This document shows positions 1-8,273 of a stretch of 13,905 bases of DNA, one piece after another. The DNA lies in NCBI GenBank assembly GCA_027024305.1, contig JALVSO010000038.1:1-13905 (forward strand), read 5' to 3'. Origin of the DNA: Candidatus Parcubacteria bacterium. GTDB lineage: Bacteria; Patescibacteriota; Minisyncoccia; Phycocordibacterales; GCA-2747955. How positions within the stretch are numbered: the stretch's first letter is position 1; each line of letters starts with the position of its first letter. The notes beneath the pieces were generated by a model. It did no database searches. It was not told the origin of the DNA and was given only the letters and a program-made list of their open reading frames with translations. Both the position numbers and the translations under genes were made by a program.

Positions 1-1
1 A

Positions 2-1549
2 AGGATAAATGCCCTTTACAGAAGAGCTTTAAAAGAAAGATTAAATATCACAGATGAAAATAAATTGAAAAAAGCTTATGTAATTGATGAAAATAAATTT
101 TCTTTAAATAAACTAAAATATACAGTTTCACAACTTGAAAGATTTTCTTTTGTAGAAGGTAAAAATTCAATGAATGGAAAAGATATTTTGGGGGAATTTT
201 TTGAAGGAATTATTAGAGAAGGTTTCAAACAAACAAAAGGGCAATTTTTTACTCATATAAATATTGTTAGATTTTTGCTTTGGGGGCTTCAAACTGATAA
301 ATTAGCAATTGAAAAAGTAAACAATGAACAAACTTTACCTTATGTAATAGATCCAAGTGCTGGAAGTGGAACTTTCCTTATTGAGTATATGAAATTTATT
401 ACTGAAAATGTAAAAAGAAGATTTAGAAACAAAATTAAAACAACTCATAATATCCAAAGAAAAATGACTCAATGGTTTGAGCCAGATAATTTTGAAAATC
501 AGTGGGCTGAGGAATATATTTATGGATCAGATATAAATTTCAATTTGGGGACAGCCACAAAAGTAAATATGATTTTACATGGTGATGGTTCTGCAAATAT
601 CTTTGTAAAAGATGGGCTTTTGCCTTTTAGATTTTATGATAACCTACTTTCAGTTTCAAATCCAAGCAAAGTTTACAAAGAAAAAGAAGTAAATGAACAA
701 TTTGATGTAATTATTACAAATCCACCTTTTTCTGTAGATTTGGACAATGACACAAAGAAAAATGTAAAACAAGAGTTTCTTTTTGGAGACAAGAAAAATA
801 GTGAAAACTTATTTATTGAAAGATTTTATCAACTTTTAAAACCAAAAGGGAGGCTTGGAGTAGTACTTCCAGAATCTGTTTTTGATACAACAGAAAACAA
901 ATATATCAGACTTTTTATTTACAAATATTTCAATGTAAAAGCTGTTGTTAGTCTTCCACAACTTACTTTTGAACCATATACTAGCACAAAAACAAGTTTG
1001 CTTTTTGCTCAAAAAAAGACAGCTTTAGAAATAGAAAAATGGGATGAGTTATGGCAAAAATATGCAAGTGAGTTTGGTAATTTAAAGACAAGAGTTGAAA
1101 ATTTAGTTGATGTTTATCTTAAAGGAAAAGACAGAAATAAATTGCCAAGTATCAAAGATTTAACTTTAGAACAAGAAAAAGAAATTTTAAAAAGGTATTT
1201 AAAAAACTATTGGGAAGAAGAAGATGAAAAATTAAGTATCAAAGAAATTTTGGAAAAATATGCTGATGAAATCAAAGATTTATCAAAATTTGATAAGGAT
1301 TTGTTGGGAACTTTGATAACAGATTATAGAGAAAATACTTGGTGGGTTTTTGGAGAAGTTGCAAAAGAACTAAATTATAAAATTTTTATGGCAGAGGTGG
1401 AAAATGTGGGATACAAAAGAACAAAAAGAGGAGAAAAGCCAATGCCAAATGAACTTTATAGAATAGGAGAAAATAATGAAATTTTGGTAGATGATGGAAT
1501 AAAGCAAACTGCTTTGGATTATTTGAGAGAAGTGGAGTGGGAGGAGTAA
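2..1549 (+). CDS. hsdM: Type I restriction-modification DNA methyltransferase subunit (HsdM, N6-adenine), 5' end cut off
   Basis: This is the modification subunit of a type I system. With HsdS it methylates adenine in the recognition site, and it also forms part of the restriction complex. The frame is open from base 2, so the start codon and N-terminal part lie left of the window. The TTG at 65 is internal and is not the start. The SAM-binding motif I (DPSAGSGTFL) is at 350-379 and the catalytic motif IV (NPPF) at 719-730. Upstream is the usual segment with GEFFEG and KGQFFTH. A long charged C-terminal part follows the Rossmann-type core. All nine Trp codons are TGG and the gene ends in TAA. 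G+C is very low: 14 of 60 bases at 661-720. The downstream hsdS supports the assignment; hsdR is not in view. The family is certain, but whether the system is active is unknown. Confidence 0.93.
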   Translation, partial: RINALYRRALKERLNITDENKLKKAYVIDENKFSLNKLKYTVSQLERFSFVEGKNSMNGKDILGEFFEGIIREGFKQTKGQFFTHINIVRFLLWGLQTDKLAIEKVNNEQTLPYVIDPSAGSGTFLIEYMKFITENVKRRFRNKIKTTHNIQRKMTQWFEPDNFENQWAEEYIYGSDINFNLGTATKVNMILHGDGSANIFVKDGLLPFRFYDNLLSVSNPSKVYKEKEVNEQFDVIITNPPFSVDLDNDTKKNVKQEFLFGDKKNSENLFIERFYQLLKPKGRLGVVLPESVFDTTENKYIRLFIYKYFNVKAVVSLPQLTFEPYTSTKTSLLFAQKKTALEIEKWDELWQKYASEFGNLKTRVENLVDVYLKGKDRNKLPSIKDLTLEQEKEILKRYLKNYWEEEDEKLSIKEILEKYADEIKDLSKFDKDLLGTLITDYRENTWWVFGEVAKELNYKIFMAEVENVGYKRTKRGEKPMPNELYRIGENNEILVDDGIKQTALDYLREVEWEE

Positions 1550-1582
1550 GGATTTTATAAATTTAGTTTTTAATAAAATAAT

Positions 1583-1837
1583 ATGAAAGAAATAATTTCA
1601 AAAAAAGTGAAAGTAGTATATGATTCTGATTTAGAAAATTTTCTAGATAAAGTAGGGGTACTTAATGAAATATTAGAAGGTCAGAAAAAATGTAAATTTA
1701 CTAAGAAAATAATAACTTTAGAAAATATATATTCTATTTTTAAAGAAGGTGGTGATATAAAGGTGGTATCAGATGACCCACAAGCAATAAAGCAATTTTT
1801 AGAATTATTAAATAATAAAAAGAAATATGCCAGATAA
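1583..1837 (+). CDS. Small hypothetical protein between hsdM and hsdS (84 aa)
   Basis: I do not recognise this protein. It is 84 residues long, lysine-rich, with no Cys pair, no signal peptide and no membrane segment. The sequence alternates short hydrophobic strands (VKVVYDSD, IKVVSDD) with probable helices (FLDKVGVLNEIL, IKQFLELLNN), which suggests a small alpha/beta domain. It starts 33 nt after hsdM. Its last 11 bases overlap the start of the next gene in another frame, so the two are probably translationally coupled. Being inside an hsdM-hsdS operon and tied to a membrane protein gene, it may be a partner or regulator of that protein; this is inference. No Shine-Dalgarno sequence precedes the ATG. 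The very low G+C matches the neighbouring restriction-modification genes. Confidence 0.7.
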   Translation: MKEIISKKVKVVYDSDLENFLDKVGVLNEILEGQKKCKFTKKIITLENIYSIFKEGGDIKVVSDDPQAIKQFLELLNNKKKYAR

Positions 1838-2921
1838 CATTTTCAACATAATATTGGGATTATTAAAAAATGGCTGGTCATGGGCTATCTTTTGGTTTTT
1901 AATTTTTATTTTCTACATTTGGAAACCAGAAAATTTTGAAAAAATTTTTTCACATCTTTTAAAGGTTTTTAGTTATTTTTCAACTAAAGCTTCAAAAGCT
2001 TATATAAAACATGATGTGCAATCTAGAATGAATTCTTTTATAAAAAGAATGGATAAGAAAATATATAGTTTTTCTCCTGTTAAAATAAATATAGAATTTT
2101 ATGGTAATAAAGAAGATAAAGAAATAAAAAATTATTTAAATAAAGGAACTTATTTTGTTAGAGCAAAAAAAGTAAATAATCCAAATAACAATTTTGTTAA
2201 TATTGCAATGACTTTTATTTCTGAAAATCTTTTAAAGGATGCTAAATATCACATTTCAAAAAAACAGAAAATATCTATTGATTTATTTGTTGCTAAAAAA
2301 TTATTAGAAGAGGAAAAAGAAGAAGTTATGCATGAATTTGTCTCTAATTTTTTACAACCAGAGACTGAAGATAATAAAATTAAAGAGTTATTTACTAAAT
2401 TTGCTGAAACAGATAGAGCAGGATTATTTTTCCCTATTTTACTAGAAGAATTAACTTTTTTAGGAAGAAAAATTTTTACACAACCTAAAAATAAAAAAAT
2501 TCAAGAAGAAGTAGCAAACTTAATCAATTTTTTACATGAACATGCAAATAGGAAGCAAGGAGAAGATATGAGCAAAGATAGATTCATTTCTAATTTTTGT
2601 AGTTTTGCTTTTATGATTGTTGGGAAAAAGACAAAAGTTGAAAAGGGTTTGTTAAGTAGCTACAAGAAATATTTAGAAAATTTAATGAAACAAAATCTAG
2701 ATAACATATATATAATTGGTCAAGAAAGAATTCAAGATTTTATAAACCAAGTAACGCCAGATTCATTATTGGAAGAAAATAATTATTTTCTATATAAAAA
2801 AGAAAGCTATCCTGCTATTTTATTAACCAAAAATGGTGAATCAATTAAGGCTAAGACTTATTTGCTTTTAATAAGAAGGAAAAATATAGATCCAGTTATT
2901 TTAAATAATCTTAACACCTAA
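1827..2921 (+). CDS. Unknown single-pass membrane protein inside the type I R-M operon (364 aa)
   Basis: I do not recognise the family. Residues about 13-33 form one strongly hydrophobic, aromatic segment holding all four Trp residues, all TGG. This is probably a membrane anchor close to the N-terminus. The remaining ~330 residues are soluble, charged and lysine-rich. They appear to hold an alpha/beta part (about 80-160) and a helical part (about 160-310), with an acidic stretch around LLEEEKEEVMHEF. No nuclease, ATPase or methylase motif is evident. The ATG at 1827 overlaps the end of the preceding small gene by 11 nt. The stop is 2 nt before hsdS, so the gene is firmly embedded in the operon. 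A membrane-anchored protein between hsdM and hsdS is not part of the standard HsdR/M/S set. It could be an extra defence effector or cargo gained with the island; the sequence does not decide this. Confidence 0.8.
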   Translation: MPDNIFNIILGLLKNGWSWAIFWFLIFIFYIWKPENFEKIFSHLLKVFSYFSTKASKAYIKHDVQSRMNSFIKRMDKKIYSFSPVKINIEFYGNKEDKEIKNYLNKGTYFVRAKKVNNPNNNFVNIAMTFISENLLKDAKYHISKKQKISIDLFVAKKLLEEEKEEVMHEFVSNFLQPETEDNKIKELFTKFAETDRAGLFFPILLEELTFLGRKIFTQPKNKKIQEEVANLINFLHEHANRKQGEDMSKDRFISNFCSFAFMIVGKKTKVEKGLLSSYKKYLENLMKQNLDNIYIIGQERIQDFINQVTPDSLLEENNYFLYKKESYPAILLTKNGESIKAKTYLLLIRRKNIDPVILNNLNT

Positions 2922-2923
2922 CC

Positions 2924-4282
2924 ATGAAAACATTCACAATAAATTTTAAAAATATAGGAAAACAATCTTCTTTAAGATTAGATTTTGGTTATAGATATTT
3001 TTTTGATTATAAAAAAGGTGTAATTTTTGATGAGTATAAAAAAGATACTATAAAACTAAAATATGTTTTAAACTTATTGCAAAACCAAAAAGTAAAAAAG
3101 GGAGAATTAGAGCAACCTGAAAAACTTATTGATTTAGGGAATATTGAAAGAAGGTTTAATAATTTAATTAATGTTGAAGAGGTTGAAGAAATAGGATCAG
3201 ATAAAAATATTTTACAAGATGGAGATTTAATAATTCCAAAAATGCAACCACAAATGGGGAATATATTCCTAAATTTAAATCATGAAAGATTTATAGGTTC
3301 AACTGAATTATTGGAGTATAAAATTAATGATAATTTTAGACCAACATTTCTATATTACTTAATCACTTCAAAAAGATTTTTAAATGATTTAGCAAAATTA
3401 GAAAGTGGGAAAACTCATAGAAGAGTAAATCCTGATGACCTCCTAAAAATTAAAATCCCCCTAATCCCAAAACCAACTCAAGACCAAATAGTTTCAAAAA
3501 TAGAACCTATTGAAAAACAAATCAAAGAACTTAAATCACAAATCAAAGACCCACAAGAAATCATAAACCAAGTTTTTGCAAGAGAGTTTGGATTTGATTT
3601 AGAAAAATTTGAGGAAAGTAAAAAAGAAAAGTTTTTTGAGGTGGATTTTAGTGATTTGTCAAACAATTTTTTACTTATAAGTAAAGTTAAATATCACAAA
3701 TATAGTTTAGATTTTCTTAAAAATATTTCAACTATTAGATTAAAAAACATTGTAAGCTTTATAAAATCTGGTAATGCTGAAAATTATGAAATAGTTAATG
3801 AAGAAGGAAATTATATTTCAGTTGAAGATTTAAAGATAGATGGAAGTATCAATTCTTATAAATTAACATATTCAAAAAGTAAAGATACTATTAAAATCGG
3901 AGATATTCTATTTAGTAGAGTTGGCTCAAAATTAAATAGTAAAAATATTCCAATTGGAATTGTAAAATATGATTATCAAACTTTTGCTAGTGATAATATT
4001 TTAATAATTAGATTAAATAAATTTAATAATGAGTTTATCATGTTTTTTTTAAAATCTATATTTGGAAATAAACAAATAAGAAAAGCTGTTAAAACAAAAG
4101 GGCAACCAGTTATAAATTCAACTGCATTGGGAAATATAAAAATCCCAAACATCCCACTTCAAGACCAACAAAAAATAGTAGATAAAATCAAAAAAGAACT
4201 TGATAAACAGCAAGATTTTAAAAAGCAAATTGAAGAAAAAAGAAATGATATTGATGAGATTATTGAGGAAACAATAAAATAA
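2924..4282 (+). CDS. hsdS: Type I restriction-modification specificity subunit (HsdS)
   Basis: HsdS recognises the bipartite DNA target and bridges two HsdM subunits. The 452 residues show the usual two-fold layout. Target recognition domain 1 covers about 1-180. A conserved helical spacer (IKIPLIPKPTQDQIVSKIEP, then KQIKELKSQI) follows. Target recognition domain 2 covers about 260-415 (LKNIVSFIKSGN, GDILFSRVGS). A second helix of the same type (IKIPNIPLQDQQKIVDKIKK) reaches the C-terminus. The domain-closing helices are partly similar to each other, the arrangement through which recognition domains are exchanged by recombination in this family. The protein contains no Trp. It starts 2 nt after the membrane protein gene without a visible ribosome binding site and ends in TAA, 6 nt before a strong hairpin terminator. 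The target sequence cannot be predicted by eye. Confidence 0.9.
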   Translation: MKTFTINFKNIGKQSSLRLDFGYRYFFDYKKGVIFDEYKKDTIKLKYVLNLLQNQKVKKGELEQPEKLIDLGNIERRFNNLINVEEVEEIGSDKNILQDGDLIIPKMQPQMGNIFLNLNHERFIGSTELLEYKINDNFRPTFLYYLITSKRFLNDLAKLESGKTHRRVNPDDLLKIKIPLIPKPTQDQIVSKIEPIEKQIKELKSQIKDPQEIINQVFAREFGFDLEKFEESKKEKFFEVDFSDLSNNFLLISKVKYHKYSLDFLKNISTIRLKNIVSFIKSGNAENYEIVNEEGNYISVEDLKIDGSINSYKLTYSKSKDTIKIGDILFSRVGSKLNSKNIPIGIVKYDYQTFASDNILIIRLNKFNNEFIMFFLKSIFGNKQIRKAVKTKGQPVINSTALGNIKIPNIPLQDQQKIVDKIKKELDKQQDFKKQIEEKRNDIDEIIEETIK

Positions 4283-4288
4283 AAAACA

Positions 4289-4346
4289 AAAAACAGCGAG
4301 GTCTTGCCTTTCTGTTACGGCGGTGAGGCAAGACCTCGCTGTTTTT
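4289..4346 (+). terminator. Strong hairpin terminator at the end of the R-M operon
   Basis: A perfect 21-bp inverted repeat has its left arm at 4289-4309 and right arm at 4326-4346, around a 16-nt loop. The core is GC-rich (AGCGAGGTCTTGCC). The left arm begins with five A and the right arm ends in five T, so the element could terminate on either strand. It lies 6 nt after the hsdS stop and marks the border between AT-rich and normal-composition DNA. Confidence 0.85.
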
Positions 4347-4362
4347 CTATCTTACTTTTTTC

Positions 4363-4398
4363 TTAACTTTTTATAATCCTTCGTGGTATAATGTCGCG
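4363..4398 (+). promoter_or_regulatory. Promoter of the SNF2 helicase gene, extended -10, leaderless
   Basis: An extended -10 (TGG then TATAAT at 4387-4392) ends 6 nt before the ATG at 4399, so transcription should begin at or within a base or two of the start codon. A weak -35 candidate, TTAACT, is at 4363-4368 with an 18-nt spacer. A second TATAAT at 4372-4377 may be an alternative -10. There is no room for a ribosome binding site. Confidence 0.65.
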
Positions 4399-7347
4399 AT
4401 GGGTTTTTTAGATAATTCCGAAGAAAAAAAGGAAAAAAGTATTTTGACCGCCAAGGATATGGCGAAAAAGTATTCGGTTATTTTAACCGTTTTAAATAAT
4501 GAGGAAATCCGGGCCGATTTTGTTTCCAATGAAAAAGCCGGCGGACGATTTTTTATCCGAGATGATTTGAATTTTTTCTCCCGGGAGCAAAAAATGGTTT
4601 TGCGGGATGTTAAGGAATTAAGTGCCTGGGATGAAAAAATTGATTTGGATTTCTTTTTTGAAAATTTGAAAAAATCCGGTTTTTCCATTTATCTGAAAAA
4701 GGAGGACAAAATCAAGAAAGTTTTTTTCTCCGAAAAAGAGGATTTGAATTTACCGGCGGAGTTTTTTATCGCCAAGGATGACCATTTTCACCCCATCAAA
4801 AAGGATGATTTTGTTCTGCGGATTATAAAGGAGGATGATTTTTTCAATCACGGCCGGGATATTCTTCTGGGCGAGAAAAAAGTTTATTTTTTCAAAAATA
4901 ACACCATTTATCAAAAGGTGTTGGGGAATAATTTAAGGCCCGTTTTCGTTCGTCTGTTGAAAAAGGAATATGACCGAAGTTCCAATTTCTTTTCCGAAAA
5001 GTTTGAAACAAAGTTGAGCGAAGAAGAGATTTTGAAAGTCAATGAAATTTTGAAGGAGGCCGAGGAGTTTTTTCAATTGAAAAATATTTCCCAAAAAGAA
5101 TTTTTGGTGGAAGAAGTTGGCGAAGCGGATTTTTATTTGGAAATAAATTTTGACAGTCAAAATAAAAAACTGGAAATCAGACCGGTGGCCGATTATCACT
5201 TTAAAAAAATAGATATTTCCGAATCGGTTTATCATGCCCAGTCAAAAGGACAATCTTTTTTTGTTAGAAAAAGTCATTACCCCTGGGGAGAAAAGTATCT
5301 TTACAAGGCTGAAAAGAATAAAATTTATTTCAGTCGAGTTCGGGCCGAGGAGGAGATAGAATTTTTTAAAACTCTTTTTGCTTTCCGCGGAGAATTGGGT
5401 TTTAGCAAAAAATTGAAATTGAAAAAAGAGGGGGCTAAACAGATTAAAAACTTTTTGGAGAAGAACTGGAATAATTATCGGAAAATAGAATACAAGAAGA
5501 TTTTTTTAAAGGATAAATTGGACAGAAAGGTTTTGGACTTTTACGCCGACCTTTCGGTGGATTATGGAGGCCCGGGAAGCCGAGAGAATTTTTTGTCCTT
5601 TGAGGCCGATTTGTATTTGGGAAAGGATAGGGTTAAATTGGAGGATCTGCAAAACTATGTTCGGGGCAAGAGCGAGTATATTTACAACGAAAAAGGGGAG
5701 AGTATTGAGGTCAAAAATAAAAAGGAGTTGGAAAGGTTTTTGGAAATCTTGGAAAATTTCCAACAGCAGGAAGATGGCAATAAATTTCAAGGAAAACTTC
5801 ACAATGCCTTTGAGTTGGAAAACTTTTTTACCTCCTCGGAGCATTACAATGCCAAGTTTAATCAGGGCTTTAAAAATTTTATTTCCGAAGCTCGGGAGGG
5901 GAAGATTATTCAAAAAGAAGATATTGAGAAAAAATACTTGAATTTTTTGAGGGATTATCAGATTGACGGTCTGAATTGAATGTATTTTCTGCGGAAATAT
6001 CATTTTGGAGGCATTCTGGCCGATGATATGGGCTTGGGTAAGACCATTCAGACTTTGGTTCTGCTGGAAAGAACCCGAGTCAAAGGAAAGCCGTCCATTG
6101 TTATTGTGCCCAAAAGTCTCTTGGATAACTGGCTGAGCGAGGCCGGGAAATTTGCCAAGGAAAGTCGGGCGGTTTTGGTCAGCGGTAACGAAAAAGAAAG
6201 GGAGAAAATCATCGGGGATTACAAAAACTATGATATTTTGATTACCTCCTATTCCTATTTTCAACGGGATGCTCATAAATATAAAGAGGTGGGGGCACAC
6301 TTTAACTATGCCGTTTTGGATGAGGCCCAATACATCAAAAACTTCCGAAGTAAAAATGCCCGGGTGGTTAAGGAGATTGATGCCGACTATCGTTTGGCTC
6401 TCAGCGGGACTCCCCTGGAAAACTCCATTGAAGAAATTTGATCCATTTTTGAATTTTTAATGCCGGGCTTTCTGGGTAAGCAATCGGCCTTTGCCAAAAA
6501 ATACATCAACCCCATAGTTAAACATAATGACCGAAAAAAGTTGGAAGATTTGCAAAAGAAAATTTCCATCTTTATGCTTCGGCGAACCAAGGAGGATGTT
6601 TTGAAGGAATTGCCTCCCAAGACCGTGACCATTTTAAAGCCGGAATTGAGCGATGACCAAAATATTTTGTATCAACAGGTTCTGGCCAATGTGAAATCGG
6701 AGATTTTTTCCAAAATCAAGAAAGACGATTTTCGAAAGTCCTATATCCACATTCTGGCGGCTTTGACCAAGTTGAGACAGGTTTGCAATCACCCCAATCT
6801 TCTTTTAAAAAAGGATGATTATGAAAAATATCACTCGGCCAAGATGGAAATCTTTTTAAATTTGGTTAAGGAAATCGTGGCCGAAGGGCGTAAGGTTCTG
6901 GTTTTCTCCCAGTTTAAGACTATGATTGATATTTTGGAAAAGGAACTGGATAAAAACTCCATCGGCAATATCAAATTGACCGGAGAGAGTAGGGGAAGAG
7001 CGGATATTATTGATAGATTTAACAGTGATAAAAAATTGTCGGTTTTTCTAATCAGTTTAAAAGCCGGTGGGGTCGGTCTGAATTTAACCTCTGCCGACAA
7101 TGTTATTATTTTTGATCCCTGGTGAAATCCCTCGGCCGAAAGGCAGGCCATTGATCGAGCTCATCGCATCGGCCAGGAGAAAAAAGTTAATGTTTATAAG
7201 TTAATAACCAAAGGAACCATTGAAGAAAAGATTTTAAAAATGCAGGAGCGCAAGGATGGTATTTTTGAATCTTTGGTCAATCAGTCGCCGGATTCCTTTA
7301 AAAACCTCTCCTGGGAGGATTTAAGGGGGCTTTTTGGTGATGGGTAG
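4399..7347 (+). CDS. SNF2/HepA-family DEAD/DEAH-box ATPase with SNF2-associated N-terminal region (982 aa, three UGA=Trp)
   Basis: This is a Swi2/Snf2-type superfamily 2 ATPase, expected to translocate on double-stranded DNA and remodel protein-DNA complexes. Residues 1-520 form a lysine-rich region whose last part resembles the bacterial SNF2-associated domain. No SWIM zinc finger is seen; the only Cys noticed lies in QVCNHP. Helicase motifs follow: GGILADDMGLGKT (537-549, motif I), DEAQ (641-644, motif II), SGTPLEN (motif III, from 669), and DRAHRIGQ (919-926, motif VI). In-frame TGA codons at 5977, 6439 and 7123 fall at residues 527, 681 and 909. There the family has Trp: YQxxGLN-W, EEI-W-SIFEFL and FDPW-W-NP. 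The frame never shifts. Six other Trp are TGG and the stop is TAG. It has its own promoter and terminator, so it is not part of the upstream R-M operon. Confidence 0.95.
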
Positions 7348-7387
7348 GAACGGGACTGAAATGGGGAGTCTGATGGGGGATGGAATT

Positions 7388-7410
7388 GACGGCCGCCTGC
7401 GGCGGCCGTC
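7388..7410 (+). terminator. GC-rich hairpin after the SNF2 gene
   Basis: A perfect 10-bp inverted repeat (GACGGCCGCC / GGCGGCCGTC) encloses a 3-nt TGC loop, 40 nt after the SNF2 stop codon. Only a pyrimidine-rich TCTCATCT follows rather than a full T run. Termination is therefore probable, but it is not a textbook intrinsic terminator. Confidence 0.6.
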
Positions 7411-7440
7411 TCTCATCTAAAAAATAAAAATCATAAAAAA

Positions 7441-7463
7441 TGTTATAATTCCAAGAAAAATAT
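7441..7463 (+). promoter_or_regulatory. Extended -10 promoter of the DedA gene
   Basis: TGT followed by TATAAT (7444-7449) forms an extended -10 that ends 14 nt before the ATG at 7464. The predicted 5' leader is only about 7 nt and has no Shine-Dalgarno sequence. No convincing -35 is seen in the A-rich upstream bases, as expected for an extended -10 promoter. Confidence 0.6.
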
Positions 7464-8192
7464 ATGAATGACTATCAAAAATTTTTTGAAAAATATCAAA
7501 AAGAACAAAAAATAAATTGGTGGACCGTTTTACCGATTTTATTCCTCACTCTTCTGATGGTTTATCTTTTTAAAAATTATTCTTTGGAAGAAATCTTCGG
7601 AGCAGTAGAGTCTTTTGCCAAAGAACACAGGGCTTTTTCCTATATTTTGATTTTTCTGGCGGCCATAGCCGAAGGAACCGTTATTCTGGCCATGGTGCCG
7701 GGTAGTTTGACCATTCTGGTTTTTGGAGCTCTGACCGCCACCGGCAGTTTTGATTTTATTGCCCTTTACACTCTTGTGGTCATTGGAGCGGTTATCGGAG
7801 ATAACCTGGGTTATTTCTTGGGTCGCTATTTTGGAGAGAGAATTATGTCTACCGGTTTAATTGACCCTTTGGGTTATAAAACAGCGGAGGTTTTTTTAAA
7901 AGAGCACGGAGGAAAAACCATCGCCATCTCCCGTTTTATGGGTGGCATGAAAGAGCTGGCTCCTTTTATTGCCGGATCCGTCAAAATGGATCAGAAAAAA
8001 TTTCAATTCTATAACTTTCTGGGAGCTTTGGGTTGAGCATTGCTGTGGTTGGGTGGCGGTTATTTTTTCTATGAAAATTTAAATTGGGTTCAGGATAATT
8101 TTGAAAAGGTTTTCACTGCTCTCTCTTTCATCTTCTTGGCTTTTTTCTTTTGGTATTTTAAGAAAAATAAGACAAAAATATTGAATAGTTAA
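7464..8192 (+). CDS. DedA-family (SNARE-associated/VTT) membrane protein, one UGA=Trp
   Basis: DedA proteins are inner-membrane proteins linked to lipid flipping and membrane homeostasis. The 242 residues show several hydrophobic segments: about 18-36, 57-93 (possibly re-entrant, with the family-typical acidic residue in AEGT), 98-120, 192-205 and 219-236. The family signature is present: GDNLGYFLGRYFG, then the amphipathic HGGKTIAISRFMGG and the ELAPFIAGSVKM segment. A TGA at 8034 (residue 191) lies in GALG-x-ALLW, where family members have Trp; reading through adds the last membrane segments and gives a normal family length. Five other Trp are TGG. The gene ends in TAA. The ATG was chosen because it directly follows the promoter and begins a full-length protein. 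It has no operon partner; the substrate is unknown. Confidence 0.92.
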
Positions 8193-8201
8193 GTTTTTAA
8201 C

Positions 8202-8230
8202 TTTTGGAACGTCCTAAGGACGTACCAAAA
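8202..8230 (+). terminator. Hairpin terminator after the DedA gene
   Basis: The inverted repeat TTTTGG-A-ACGTCC / GGACGT-A-CCAAAA has one A:A mismatch and a TAA loop. It lies 9 nt after the stop codon and is followed by an AT-rich tract with six T. The near symmetry, with T-rich and A-rich outer arms, would let it act on both strands. Confidence 0.6.
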
Positions 8231-8258
8231 ATATTTTTTAGAAAATATCTAATAAATT

Positions 8259-8273
8259 TGTTATAATAGGCCC
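8259..8273 (+). promoter_or_regulatory. Extended -10 promoter of yebC, leaderless
   Basis: TGT plus TATAAT (8262-8267) ends 6 nt before the ATG at 8274. Transcription should therefore begin at about the first base of the start codon, giving a leaderless mRNA. A poor -35 (TTAGAA, 8238-8243) lies 18 nt upstream. Confidence 0.6.

Noticed and set aside
65..67. TTG at 65 as the start of hsdM
   Set aside because: The frame is open from base 2 with sensible sequence upstream, so the gene continues beyond the left edge.
5506..6330. Long minus-strand open frames opposite SNF2 and plus-strand frames opposite recG
   Set aside because: They are antisense shadows of conserved genes, with low-complexity products and no promoters.
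4399..7347. SNF2 gene as a pseudogene broken by three nonsense mutations (likewise recG, PrgI and VirB4 genes)
   Set aside because: Frames never shift, every break is TGA and never TAA or TAG, and the positions fit Trp, mostly at conserved Trp columns. Six genes share the pattern.
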